The translations under genes and the position numbers were made by a program. Below the pieces are notes generated by a model. The model did no database searches, had not been told where the DNA came from, and worked only from the letters and a program-made list of their open reading frames with translations. A DNA stretch of 64,000 nucleotides from positions 10,733-74,732 of the forward strand of contig JAVVXN010000003.1 in assembly GCA_036651575.1 (NCBI GenBank), read 5' to 3'. Shown piece by piece: positions 51,032 through 60,273 of this stretch; positions within the stretch are counted from its first letter, which is position 1, and the number at the start of each line of letters is the position of its first letter. This DNA is from JAVWGW01 sp036651575. GTDB taxonomy: Bacteria; Actinomycetota; Coriobacteriia; Coriobacteriales; Eggerthellaceae.

Positions 51032-53659
51032 ATGTCAAAAAAAATTGCGGTAATTGACGGTAATTCGTTGATGCATCGTGCGTATCATGCAGTGCCTCCT
51101 TCCATGAATGCTCCCGATGGAACGCCGACCAATGCGGTTTTCGGCTTTATGTCGATGCTGCTCAAGTTTATTGAAACGTCTCATCCCACCGCGATTATTT
51201 GTGCGTTTGATGCGGGACGTCCCGCATTTCGCATGGAAGCGCTCAAGGAATACAAAGCACAGCGTCCTCCCATGGACGATGATTTGAAGGTGCAATTTCC
51301 TCTGATTGAAACTTTACTCCAATCGATGAACATACCGGTTGTGCGCATCAAGGGCTGGGAGGGCGATGATATCTTGGGTACCGTTGCCGCGCGCGACGAG
51401 GCTCTTGGCTACGAAACGTTGCTGGTGACAGGCGATAAGGATGCCTATCAGCTGGCAAGCAAACTGACCCAGATCGTCACCACGAAAAAAGGTATCACCG
51501 ATGTGGCTCTCTACGGTCCCGAACAGGTGTTTGAGCGCTATGGAGTGCATCCCGAGCAAGTGCCGGACTTTTTGGGTCTTAAGGGGGATCCTTCCGACAA
51601 CATCCCGGGCGTTCCCGGTATCGGAGAAAAAACCGCCGCAAAGCTGCTGCAAGCCTACGGTACCCTCGAGGGACTCTACGAAAACCTCGATAAGCTGAAG
51701 GGGAAGCAGCTTGAAAACGTACGCAACAATAAGCATGAAGCGTTTGCGAGTCGCAAGGTTGCAACGATTGTAAAAGATCTTGATTTCCCTCTCGATTTAG
51801 AAGGGGTGCACTTCCCTGATTTTAAGGAAGACCACGTTACCGAGGGTTTTCAAAAGCTGCGCTTCAATGCTCATCTTGCCAAAGTTCTTGCCCTGATCGG
51901 CAAAGAAGCAGTTCGCGCCGAAGCCCGGGTTGAGGTGGGTGCGGTTGTGCAGGGTAAAGAAGCTTTTGATTTCATCTCTTCCGCGCTCGTCTCCGATCAG
52001 GTGCTGGGAGTCGCTTTTGAAAAAACCGCTCAGGCATCCCTGTTTGAATCCTCCATCCGTATTGCGGTCAATGCGGGGGCAACGACCGCATTGTTTGCTG
52101 GAGATGAAGCGCAGCGCCTGCTTGCCCGGATCGTGCGAGAGGGCACGTTCGTCACGCTTGAGGCCAAGCGATTGCTGCAGGTTGTCTACCCGCCCGATAC
52201 CGCACAAGAAGCGCTTATATCGGATTCTGAGCTCTTCGGGGCCCGCCTGTTTGATTTGAGCCTTGCGGGCTATGTTCTCAATTCCTCTACTCCGGAATAC
52301 ACGCTTGACACCCTGCTTGATTCGTATTGCGGCGGGGGATTGCCGGATGCTCAGGGCAATCAAGAGGTTCTGGTTTTGCAGGCGGTGGCCACAAGTGAGT
52401 TGCGAGAACCCCTGCGCGATGCTTTGCGGGAAGAGGGGGCTCTTGAAGCCTACGAAAGTATCGATGCGCCTCTCGTGGCGGTATTGACCGCTATCGAGAG
52501 GACGGGTGCCGCTCTCGATGTGCACCGACTGGCTGAGTTGAGCACGCTGACGGCAGAAAAGCTTGAAGATACGCGCACTAAAATCTACGAGCTTGCGGGG
52601 GAGGAGTTTAACATCGATTCACCGCGACAGCTGGGACGTATTTTGTTTGAAGTTATCGGGCTGACTCCCCTCAAAAAAAATCAGCGGGGATACTCAACCG
52701 ACGCAAGCGTCTTGCGGGAACTTTCGAGCCGTCACGAACTGCCCGCTCTCATTCTTCACTATCGCGAACTAGCTAAAATGAAGTCGACATACCTCGATGC
52801 TTTGCCGCGCATGTGCGGAGATGACGGACGCGTGCACACCACCTTCAACGAGACCGTAACGACAACTGGGCGCCTTTCGTCCTCCGAACCAAACCTGCAA
52901 AATATTCCCGTGCGTACCAGTTTTGGTCGTCAGATACGGGAGTGCTTTGTGCCGCTCGTGGCGGGGGATAAGTTTTTATCGGCCGATTATTCACAGATCG
53001 AATTGAGGCTTTTGGCTCATTTGTCGATGGATAAGGGTTTGATTGAGGCATTTCGCTCGGGCGCTGATTTCCATGCGCAAACCGCTTCGCGCGTATTTGG
53101 TTTGCCGGTCGACGAAATTACCCCTGAACTGCGCAGTCGCGCCAAGGCGGTCAACTTCGGTATCGTGTACGGACAGCAGGCCTACGGTCTTGCGCAAAGC
53201 CTGGGGATCTCTTTCGGTGAGGCGAAAGAGATGATAGATCGTTATTTTTCCGCGTATCCAGGCGTGCGAACGTATCTTGATCGGACGATTGAGGATGCGC
53301 GACAGGCGGGATTTGCGACCACGATGTTTGGTCGCAAGCGCCATATTGCAGAAATCAAATCCGCAAATGGCAATACGCGCGCGTTCGGTGAGCGTACCGC
53401 GATGAATCATCCCATGCAGGGTAGTGCCGCCGACATCATCAAACTTGCCATGACCGAAGTTGCCCGGCGGATGCTCGTAGAAGGATTCAATGCGAAGCTT
53501 TTGTTGCAAGTTCATGACGAACTGGACTTTTCTGTTCCCGCGGACGAAATCGACCAAGTTTCTGCTATGGTGAAAGATGTTATGGAAAACGTGGTACAGT
53601 TGCACGTGCCGCTCGATGTGAGCATATCGTTTGGCGATAATTGGGCTGAGGCGCATTAG
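51032..53659 (+). CDS. polA: DNA polymerase I
   Basis: 875 aa. The 5'-nuclease domain (1-290) has the IDGNSLMHRAYHA start, VTGDKDAYQLA and GDPSDNIPGVPGIGEKTA. The middle domain (about 305-470) lacks the DxE exonuclease motif (VLGVAFEKTA stands there), so it probably does not proofread. The polymerase domain has motif A ADYSQIELRLLAH, motif B RAKAVNFGIVYGQ and motif C QVHDELDF. It fills gaps after repair and removes RNA primers. ATG 51032 follows AAAGGG; a TTG directly before it is in frame. Confidence 0.95.
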   Translation: MSKKIAVIDGNSLMHRAYHAVPPSMNAPDGTPTNAVFGFMSMLLKFIETSHPTAIICAFDAGRPAFRMEALKEYKAQRPPMDDDLKVQFPLIETLLQSMNIPVVRIKGWEGDDILGTVAARDEALGYETLLVTGDKDAYQLASKLTQIVTTKKGITDVALYGPEQVFERYGVHPEQVPDFLGLKGDPSDNIPGVPGIGEKTAAKLLQAYGTLEGLYENLDKLKGKQLENVRNNKHEAFASRKVATIVKDLDFPLDLEGVHFPDFKEDHVTEGFQKLRFNAHLAKVLALIGKEAVRAEARVEVGAVVQGKEAFDFISSALVSDQVLGVAFEKTAQASLFESSIRIAVNAGATTALFAGDEAQRLLARIVREGTFVTLEAKRLLQVVYPPDTAQEALISDSELFGARLFDLSLAGYVLNSSTPEYTLDTLLDSYCGGGLPDAQGNQEVLVLQAVATSELREPLRDALREEGALEAYESIDAPLVAVLTAIERTGAALDVHRLAELSTLTAEKLEDTRTKIYELAGEEFNIDSPRQLGRILFEVIGLTPLKKNQRGYSTDASVLRELSSRHELPALILHYRELAKMKSTYLDALPRMCGDDGRVHTTFNETVTTTGRLSSSEPNLQNIPVRTSFGRQIRECFVPLVAGDKFLSADYSQIELRLLAHLSMDKGLIEAFRSGADFHAQTASRVFGLPVDEITPELRSRAKAVNFGIVYGQQAYGLAQSLGISFGEAKEMIDRYFSAYPGVRTYLDRTIEDARQAGFATTMFGRKRHIAEIKSANGNTRAFGERTAMNHPMQGSAADIIKLAMTEVARRMLVEGFNAKLLLQVHDELDFSVPADEIDQVSAMVKDVMENVVQLHVPLDVSISFGDNWAEAH

Positions 53660-53738
53660 GGGTTTTGCCCGATATGTCCACTATTGCGAACGCGGCGAAT
53701 AGATATTGTGTAACTTGCTAAATTGCTCGGCTATCTTA

Positions 53739-53767
53739 TTGACTTAGGACTGCTACGCTGATAAGAT
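53739..53767 (+). promoter_or_regulatory. promoter for rplU-rpmA
   Basis: TTGACT, a 17-base spacer and TAAGAT, 37 bases before rplU. Spacing and sequence are good. Confidence 0.75.
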
Positions 53768-53803
53768 ATCGCCTTGCGTTTTGACACATTCAAGGAGAAT
53801 TTC

Positions 53804-54223
53804 ATGTATGCGATTGTAAAAACTGGCGGCAAGCAGTATAAGGTTGCCCCTGGAGACATCCTAGAGATCGAAAAGCTCAACTATGAGCCCGGCGAAAAGG
53901 TCGCGCTTGACGCTATCTGCATCGTCGACGGCGAAAAAGTTGAAGCCGATCCGACTGCGGCAGCAATGACCAAGGTCGAAGCTATCGTTCTTGATCAATT
54001 CAAGGGCGAAAAACAGTTGGTCTTCAAGTTCAAGAAGCGTAAGAACTACAAGAAAATGCGCGGTCATCGTCAAAATTTGACCCGTGTTCGTATCGAAAGC
54101 GTCGGTTCCGCCAAGGCACCGGCCGCTAAAACTGCCGCCAAGAAGCAGGCCGCCAAATCTGAGACCGCGACTGAAAAGTCCGCTGTCAAGGATACGGCAG
54201 TCAAAGCTGCAGACGCCGAATAA
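53804..54223 (+). CDS. rplU: 50S ribosomal protein L21 with Ala/Lys-rich tail
   Basis: 139 aa. Residues 1-103 are normal L21 (MYAIVKTGGKQYKV start, KFKKRKNYKKMRGHRQNLTRVRI end). The last 35 residues, rich in Ala, Lys, Thr and Ser, are an addition. L21 binds 23S rRNA in the large subunit. ATG 53804 follows AAGGAG. Confidence 0.97.
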   Translation: MYAIVKTGGKQYKVAPGDILEIEKLNYEPGEKVALDAICIVDGEKVEADPTAAAMTKVEAIVLDQFKGEKQLVFKFKKRKNYKKMRGHRQNLTRVRIESVGSAKAPAAKTAAKKQAAKSETATEKSAVKDTAVKAADAE

Positions 54224-54242
54224 ACGTAGGGGAGGGATTTAG

Positions 54243-54494
54243 ATGGCACATAAGAAAGGTCTCGGTTCAAGCCGAAACGGTCGCGACTCTAACGCTCAAC
54301 GATTGGGCGTCAAGCGTTTTGGCGGCGAATCTGTTATCACGGGCAACATCTTAGTTCGTCAGCGTGGCACTCATTTTCATCCGGGTGACAATGTTGGACG
54401 TGGCAAAGATGATACTTTGTTTGCTCTGTGCGATGGCACCGTGGAATTCACTAAGGGTAATCGCCGCAAGGTGCATGTTCGCCCGGTAGCATAG
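54243..54494 (+). CDS. rpmA: 50S ribosomal protein L27
   Basis: 83 aa, starting AHKKGLGSSRNGRDSNAQRLGVK as in mature L27, whose N-terminus reaches the peptidyl-transferase centre. There is no cleavable leader of the firmicute type, which fits the absence of a Prp protease gene between rplU and rpmA. ATG 54243 follows GGGAGGG. Confidence 0.97.
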   Translation: MAHKKGLGSSRNGRDSNAQRLGVKRFGGESVITGNILVRQRGTHFHPGDNVGRGKDDTLFALCDGTVEFTKGNRRKVHVRPVA

Positions 54495-54521
54495 TCGGGT
54501 TGACTTTTATCACGAACCGTG

Positions 54522-54550
54522 AAGCCCTCTGCTTGCAGGGGGCTTTTTTC
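54522..54550 (+). terminator. intrinsic terminator after rpmA
   Basis: Stem AGCCCTCTG/CAGGGGGCT with a short loop, followed by six T. It lies directly before obg, whose start is 20 bases on, so obg must be read through or start from a promoter overlapping the T-run (TACAAT at 54554-54559). Confidence 0.85.
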
Positions 54551-54569
54551 GTATACAATTGGGGTCATT

Positions 54570-55964
54570 ATGTTTGTAGATAAAGTACATATTTATGTTC
54601 AGGGTGGAAATGGCGGCGCTGGCTGTATGTCGTTTCGTCGCGAAGCTCATGTTCCGAAGGGTGGTCCCGACGGGGGCGATGGCGGTCATGGTGGCAATGT
54701 TGTCGTTCGGGCTGATATCGGCGTTTCCTCGCTGGTCGATTACCGTTTCAAGCATCATTTCAAGGCTACACGAGGCACGCACGGTAAAGGTGCGAAGATG
54801 CACGGCGCAACGGGCGAAGACATGATTCTTAAAGTTCCCGTTGGCACGGTTGTGCGCGAATATTCCGAAGAAACCCGTGAAGTGGGCGAAGTGATTGCCG
54901 ACTTGACCCATGACGGCGAAAGCATTGTGGTGGCGCAAGGTGGTATGGGTGGCCGGGGTAATATCCATTTTGTCACACCGACGCGTCGCGCCCCCTCTTT
55001 CTCGGAGCTGGGAGAACCCTCGCAAGATTGCTGGATTGAGCTCGAAATGAAGCTCATGGCCGATGCCGCGTTGGTCGGTATGCCTTCTGCTGGCAAGTCA
55101 TCGCTCATCGCTCGAGTGAGTGCCGCAAAGCCAAAAATCGCCGATTACCCTTTTACCACCCTTGTTCCTAATCTGGGGGTTGTCAAGGGGGAAGATTACA
55201 ACTTCGTTATTGCTGACGTGCCGGGCCTTATCGAGGGCGCGCATGAAGGCAAGGGGCTTGGTCACGAATTCTTGCGTCATATCGAACGCACTGCCCTTAT
55301 CCTTCACGTGGTCGATATGACCGGGGGCTACGAGGGCCGTGATCCGGTTGAGGACTATCGAACCATCAACCGCGAACTGGAACTGTATGCGCACGATCTT
55401 GCTGAGCGCCCCCGTATCGTTATTGCAAACAAAGTTGATGAGCCGGGTACTGAAGAAGCAGTCGCTCGTTTGGCTGAAGTTGTGCTCGCTGATTCGATTG
55501 CGGCAGCTGGCGGAAATGAATTTGCCGAAAGCCCGATTGACCCGAAGCTGTATTGCACCAGCGCCTTGACCGGTGTGGGTGTCGATTCGCTTGTTGCGGC
55601 CACGGCAACGAAGGTTCATGAGCTGCGGGAAGCCCTGCGCGAGGCGCAGGAAGCAAACGTTCAGTATGATCACGTGTGGGAACATAAGCGTGAAGAGCGC
55701 GATCGTCGTTTCAAGGTCTCAAAACTCTCAGAAGGCATTTTCCGCATAACGGGCTCTCAAATAGAGCGTATGATTGTGCAAACCGACTGGGATAACGAAG
55801 AGGCTCTGGCTTTTTTGCAGCATCGTCTGAAAAATCTCGGTGTTGAAAAAGCGCTGGTGAAGGCTGGCGCTGTCGATGGAGATGAAGTTCGCATTGTGGG
55901 GCGCGCCTTCAATTTCGAGTCAGCGGTTTTCAAGGAAGACGTCTTCAAGGGAATTGAAATATAG
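54570..55964 (+). CDS. obg: GTPase Obg
   Basis: 464 aa GTPase linked to late large-subunit assembly and stress. The Gly-rich Obg fold (1-158, GGNGGAGCMSFRREA) is followed by the G domain with GMPSAGKSS (about 170-178), DVPGLIEGA and ANKVD. A C-terminal OCT domain (about 375-445) holds WDNEEAL. ATG 54570 begins exactly at the family start FVDKVHIYVQ; the ribosome-binding site GGGG is close by. The order rplU-rpmA-obg is conserved widely. Confidence 0.96.
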   Translation: MFVDKVHIYVQGGNGGAGCMSFRREAHVPKGGPDGGDGGHGGNVVVRADIGVSSLVDYRFKHHFKATRGTHGKGAKMHGATGEDMILKVPVGTVVREYSEETREVGEVIADLTHDGESIVVAQGGMGGRGNIHFVTPTRRAPSFSELGEPSQDCWIELEMKLMADAALVGMPSAGKSSLIARVSAAKPKIADYPFTTLVPNLGVVKGEDYNFVIADVPGLIEGAHEGKGLGHEFLRHIERTALILHVVDMTGGYEGRDPVEDYRTINRELELYAHDLAERPRIVIANKVDEPGTEEAVARLAEVVLADSIAAAGGNEFAESPIDPKLYCTSALTGVGVDSLVAATATKVHELREALREAQEANVQYDHVWEHKREERDRRFKVSKLSEGIFRITGSQIERMIVQTDWDNEEALAFLQHRLKNLGVEKALVKAGAVDGDEVRIVGRAFNFESAVFKEDVFKGIEI

Positions 55965-55980
55965 AAATAGGGTGCCTGTC

Positions 55981-57093
55981 GTGAAAACGCTTGTAATTAA
56001 GATTGGTTCATCGACGCTCGTTGATGCTCGGGGAAAAGTCGATCGTGCCTACCTTGAAAATCTGGCTGCTCAGATCGACGGGGTGCGCGCCGGTGGGTGG
56101 CGTCCCGTCATCGTGACTTCGGCGGCAATTGCGTGTGGCCTTGAGGCGTTGGGGATCGATCAGCGACCGACCGATATGCCCAGCTTGCAGGCGGCGGCAT
56201 CGGTGGGGCAAAGTGCTCTGTCGACCGCGTACGCGGAGATATTTGCTCATTACGACATGGTGACGTCGGTCGTGCTGCTTACGCGGCACGATACGGCGAA
56301 CCGACACGCATATCTACATGCGCGTGACACGCTGCAACGCTTGCTCGAGTTACAGGTGGTGCCGATCGTTAACGAAAACGACACCGTTTCGGTTGAACAG
56401 ATTCGTTTCGGCGATAACGACACGCTCGCGGCGCTTGTCGCTTGTCTGATCCAGGCTGATCAGTGTGTTATTTTTTCCGATATCGATGGTCTTTATACCG
56501 CTAATCCTCAAACGGATCCCACCGCGACGTTAATTCCGTCCATCGATTTCATTTCGGAAGAAACACTCGCTTCGGCCGGTGGTGCGCTTTCGAAAATTGG
56601 AAGCGGCGGTATGATAACAAAGATCAAGGCTGCCCGTGTGTTGATGGTGGCCGGTATTCCCCTCGTTATCTGCAACGGTCGCACCCCTGATGTTTTGAGT
56701 CGTCTTGCGGCGGGGGATCCGGTAGGTACCCGTTTTGAGGCATACCAAAAGCCGCACGAAATTACTCCGAAAAAACTATGGATTGCACTTGGCGATGCCG
56801 TGCGTGGCGCGCTTATCGTCGATGATGGTGCGAAGGCGGCTTTGACCGCGAAAGGATCATCGCTGTTGTCCGTTGGCGTTGCGTCGGTCGAAGGGTGCTT
56901 TGAAGCGGGAGACGTGATCGATATCAAAGATAGGGCTCATCATATCTTTGCTCGCGGAAAAGCGGGTGCATCGAGTGATGAGGTGAAACTTGCGCGGGGT
57001 CTTTCGCAAGCTGAAGTGCAAGACAATCGTTTGCTCGCCAATATGGCGCACAAACCGGTGGTTCATCGCGATGAATTGGTGGTGTTTGAATGA
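55981..57093 (+). CDS. proB: glutamate 5-kinase
   Basis: 370 aa, first enzyme of proline synthesis: glutamate + ATP to glutamyl phosphate. Kinase domain begins LVIKIGSSTLVD, with VTSAAIACGLEALG, NENDTVS, FGDNDTLAALVA and SKIGSGGMITKIKAA. A C-terminal PUA domain covers about 275-355. GTG 55981 follows AGGGTG. The proline end-product normally inhibits this enzyme. Confidence 0.96.
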   Translation: MKTLVIKIGSSTLVDARGKVDRAYLENLAAQIDGVRAGGWRPVIVTSAAIACGLEALGIDQRPTDMPSLQAAASVGQSALSTAYAEIFAHYDMVTSVVLLTRHDTANRHAYLHARDTLQRLLELQVVPIVNENDTVSVEQIRFGDNDTLAALVACLIQADQCVIFSDIDGLYTANPQTDPTATLIPSIDFISEETLASAGGALSKIGSGGMITKIKAARVLMVAGIPLVICNGRTPDVLSRLAAGDPVGTRFEAYQKPHEITPKKLWIALGDAVRGALIVDDGAKAALTAKGSSLLSVGVASVEGCFEAGDVIDIKDRAHHIFARGKAGASSDEVKLARGLSQAEVQDNRLLANMAHKPVVHRDELVVFE

Positions 57094-58349
57094 GCACGGT
57101 AACTCAAATAGCTCACGCAGCGAAGCTTGCTTCGAAAGCGCTTGCAACAACAACGGGATCCGCGCGCAACCAAGCGTTGTTGTCCATGGCGCAAGCTCTA
57201 CGAAAAGAGTCGGCGGCCATTCTTGCCCAGAATGCTCTCGACGTAAAGGGGGCTCGCGCGGCATCGACGAGTGAGGCATTGCTCGATCGGCTTCTTTTGA
57301 CCGATGCCCGAATTGACGACATGGCAAAAGCGCTGGAGGTTCTCGCGAGTCTCGACGATCCTCTGGGGCGGGTGCAAGAGGATCGTACGCTTGAAAATGG
57401 TTTGCATATCGAGCGTGTCAGTGTTCCTTTGGGCCTGGTTGCGATGGTGTATGAAGCCCGTCCAAACGTGACGGCTGATGCGGCTGGAATATGCATCAAA
57501 ACCGGCAATGCGGCAATATTGCGCGCCGGATCGCTTGCTGCGCACTCGTGCGTGAAGATCGCTCAGGTGCTTCATGCTGCGGCATGCTCTGCGGGCATGC
57601 CCGAAAACTGTATTCGCATTATCGAAACAACGGATCGCTCAGCAACCGACGAGCTGATGAGCCTGCATGGTACGGTCGATGTTTTGGTTCCACGGGGTGG
57701 CGCGGGGCTTATCCGTCATTGTGTCGAGAACGCAAAGGTTCCCGTTATTGAAACCGGCGTCGGCAACTGTCATATTTACGTGCACGAATCAGCTGACATT
57801 GCCATGGCTGAGTCCATCGTGCTCAACGCGAAATGCCAACGCCCCGGTGTGTGCAACGCTGCGGAGTCGTTATTGGTAGACGCGGCGATTGCCCAAAGGG
57901 CGCTTACCGCTATTCTGCCCGCTTTAGCGGCTGCTGGAGTGGTGGTGCATGGTGATGCCGCGACGCAGGCGATAGGGGAGGCGTGCGGTGTGTCGGTACT
58001 TGCTGCAACGCAAGACGATTGGGCGACTGAATACCTGGCGCTTGAAATGAGCGTGTGCGTTGTTGCGGGACAGAAAGAGGCTATGGACCATATCGATCGC
58101 TTCGGTACGGGGCACTCTGAAGCCATCATTGCCAAAGATGCGGCGGCGGCGGAACGTTTTTTGGCGACGGTGGATGCGGCGGCGGTTTACGTTAACGCCT
58201 CAACGCGCTTCACTGATGGAGGGCAGTTTGGCCTCGGTGCTGAAATTGGCATTTCGACGCAGAAGCTTCATGCGCGCGGGCCTTTTGCCGCCAACGCTTT
58301 GACTTCGTACAAATACATTATTCACGGAGCAGGTCAGGTGCGCGGGTGA
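57090..58349 (+). CDS. proA: glutamate-5-semialdehyde dehydrogenase
   Basis: 419 aa NADPH enzyme reducing glutamyl phosphate. It has VPLGLVAMVYEARPNVTADA, GNAAILR, VPRGGAG and the catalytic Cys in NAKCQRPGVCNAAE. ATG 57090 overlaps the proB stop as ATGA, so the two steps are translated together, which limits release of the unstable intermediate. Confidence 0.97.
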   Translation: MSTVTQIAHAAKLASKALATTTGSARNQALLSMAQALRKESAAILAQNALDVKGARAASTSEALLDRLLLTDARIDDMAKALEVLASLDDPLGRVQEDRTLENGLHIERVSVPLGLVAMVYEARPNVTADAAGICIKTGNAAILRAGSLAAHSCVKIAQVLHAAACSAGMPENCIRIIETTDRSATDELMSLHGTVDVLVPRGGAGLIRHCVENAKVPVIETGVGNCHIYVHESADIAMAESIVLNAKCQRPGVCNAAESLLVDAAIAQRALTAILPALAAAGVVVHGDAATQAIGEACGVSVLAATQDDWATEYLALEMSVCVVAGQKEAMDHIDRFGTGHSEAIIAKDAAAAERFLATVDAAAVYVNASTRFTDGGQFGLGAEIGISTQKLHARGPFAANALTSYKYIIHGAGQVRG

Positions 58350-59026
58350 TCACGGTCAGTGAACGTTTTGATACGCTGGGGGCGGATGATCCGAATACAA
58401 CGTATCGCCTCGGTATTATGGGCGGCACGTTTGACCCCATCCATATTGGACATTTGGCCTGTGCCGAGCAGGCTCGTGACACCTTTGAGCTTGATGCGGT
58501 TATTTTTATTCCAGCAGGCGCTCCGGTGTTCAAGAAAAACCAGGTAATCACTCCCGCCCGACAGCGTTTTGAGATGTGTCGGTTGGCCGTGCAGAGCAAT
58601 CCGGCATTCGATGTAAGCGATATCGAAATCAGGCGCGATGGCGATACGTATACGGTTGACACGTTACGAGAGTTGCGCGCCCACTATCCATCCAATGTCG
58701 AGCTTTACTTCATAACCGGCGCCGACGCTGTTTTCAGTATTGTTCGCTGGCGCGAGAGTGCGGCCATCGCCGATTTAGCGCAGTTGATCGCGGTTACGCG
58801 ACCGGGGTATACCCTGTCAAGCGACAAGCGCGCCTATCTCGCTGAAAACTCAAATTTTTCGGTTACGTATGTGGAGGTGACGGCCCTTGCTATATCTTCG
58901 AGCGATTTACGACATCGGGTTGAGCAGGGTAAATCGATTCGTTATCTGACTATGCAGCGGGTTTTTGATTACATTCATGAAAAAGGACTTTATACTACGA
59001 CGGAGAGACTGAGGTGCCAAAAGTAA
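58346..59026 (+). CDS. nadD: nicotinate-nucleotide adenylyltransferase
   Basis: 226 aa. GIMGGTFDPIHIGHL holds the HxGH ATP site, and ISSSDLRHRVEQGKSIRYL ends the domain. It makes deamido-NAD from NaMN and ATP. GTG 58346 overlaps the proA stop (GTGA). About 22 residues precede the domain, slightly more than usual. Confidence 0.95.
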   Translation: MITVSERFDTLGADDPNTTYRLGIMGGTFDPIHIGHLACAEQARDTFELDAVIFIPAGAPVFKKNQVITPARQRFEMCRLAVQSNPAFDVSDIEIRRDGDTYTVDTLRELRAHYPSNVELYFITGADAVFSIVRWRESAAIADLAQLIAVTRPGYTLSSDKRAYLAENSNFSVTYVEVTALAISSSDLRHRVEQGKSIRYLTMQRVFDYIHEKGLYTTTERLRCQK

Positions 59027-59138
59027 GTCGAAATATTTTGTAAAGATCTGAGGCGGCGCGATTGTTTTTTATTTGCGAGAAATAAGGCGTTGAGCGTGGA
59101 GATGCTGAGAGTGGTATGGATGAAGGTGGGTGATGGTG

Positions 59139-59795
59139 ATGACGGTGGAAAAACCTTTTGATGATGAGAACTATCATCGTATGCAGCAAGAATTGAGAGC
59201 GCGCGTAGGGGGCTCTCGCTACAAGCACAGTGTTGGAGTTGCGGATACGGCGGCTCATCTGGCAGACGTCTACGGCTATGATGTGCGTCAGGCTCGCATG
59301 GCTGGTTTGGTGCACGATTGGAATAAGGCCTACACCCGTCAGGAAGAGTGCCAATTGGTGCTCGAATTCGGCTTGGATATCAATCCTCTTGTTGTCGATC
59401 AGATGCCCTGGCTTCTTCACGGCCCGACTGCGGCTGCTGTTCTTGCTCGTGATTATCCCGAATTGGGAGACGCTGTTTTTCGGGCGGCGGCACGCCATAC
59501 CTCTGCATCTCCTCATATGATGCCTCTTGACATGATCGTTTATATTGCCGATCTTATCGAACCAAACCGCACGTTTCAGGATGTCGACGATGTCCGCCGC
59601 GCAGTGGGGCAGGTCTCTCTTGAAGAGCTATTCTTTATGTCGTTAAAGCAAACGGTGTTGTTTTTGATCGAGCACAATAGATATCTGCATCCCGATACCA
59701 TTGAGGCGTGGAACCATTACGTGACGTTGGTGCCCGCAATGCAGAAAAGCCGATTGTCTCATGGCGGCACAGGAGATGTGCTTTCGTCATACTAG
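59139..59795 (+). CDS. YqeK-type HD-domain hydrolase
   Basis: 218 aa. HD residues are His30 (RYKHSVGVA), His59-Asp60 (LVHDWNK), then HGPTAAAV and YIADLIEPNR, as in YqeK proteins that cut Ap4A symmetrically. The usual order nadD-yqeK-rsfS holds for the first two; rsfS is missing from this place. Several start codons lie together (59130-59139); ATG 59139 has AAGGTGGG at the best distance. Confidence 0.9.
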   Translation: MTVEKPFDDENYHRMQQELRARVGGSRYKHSVGVADTAAHLADVYGYDVRQARMAGLVHDWNKAYTRQEECQLVLEFGLDINPLVVDQMPWLLHGPTAAAVLARDYPELGDAVFRAAARHTSASPHMMPLDMIVYIADLIEPNRTFQDVDDVRRAVGQVSLEELFFMSLKQTVLFLIEHNRYLHPDTIEAWNHYVTLVPAMQKSRLSHGGTGDVLSSY

Positions 59796-59934
59796 CTGAG
59801 GTACTCTTTCGTAATGACTGATATGGTTTTCTTGGTACAGAGAATTATCTTCTAGTCCTTCCCGTATGAGAAAGAGAGCGATAGCAGCATATGCGCTCGG
59901 CAAACGTTTCCAATCCGAGCTGATGTGTTGAGTC

Positions 59935-60273
59935 CTATGGTGTGGGAGGTTGCTCCTCAAGTGTTTTTATAGCGCCATCGGAAGGTGGTGTGTTTCGTTT
60001 GCAAACCTGATAGCCCAGATGAGAAATTTCACCCTTGCTTTTACCGCAGGGGTAGGCGCACCAAAGGCCACTGTAATGGCATTTGATTGGTTGTGGCCGC
60101 ACTTCAGCGGAGAGGTCACGTCCGCATTTTTTGCAGAGTAAATCCTTTCCAGCGATGATGTCGCGTCGGTCGAAAATGGTGCATATGCCACAGGTCGGGC
60201 ATGTGTACGATTTTTTTGGTGCGGGCTGACACTTGCCGCAAAATGGGTTGCAAACCCAACATCCTCCGGGCAT
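59935..60273 (-). CDS. small cysteine-rich protein, likely metal-binding
   Basis: 112 aa with 13 cysteines in the first 91 residues: CWVCNPFCGKC at 5-15, CPTCGIC at 25-31, CKKC at 47-50, then CHYSGLWCAYPC at 65-76 and Cys91. The CxxC pairs suggest one to three zinc or iron sites. The ribosome-binding site AAAGGAG on the minus strand is ideal, which supports a real gene. I do not recognise the family. The tail is Pro-rich (EEQPPTP). Confidence 0.72.
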   Translation of the reverse strand: MPGGCWVCNPFCGKCQPAPKKSYTCPTCGICTIFDRRDIIAGKDLLCKKCGRDLSAEVRPQPIKCHYSGLWCAYPCGKSKGEISHLGYQVCKRNTPPSDGAIKTLEEQPPTP

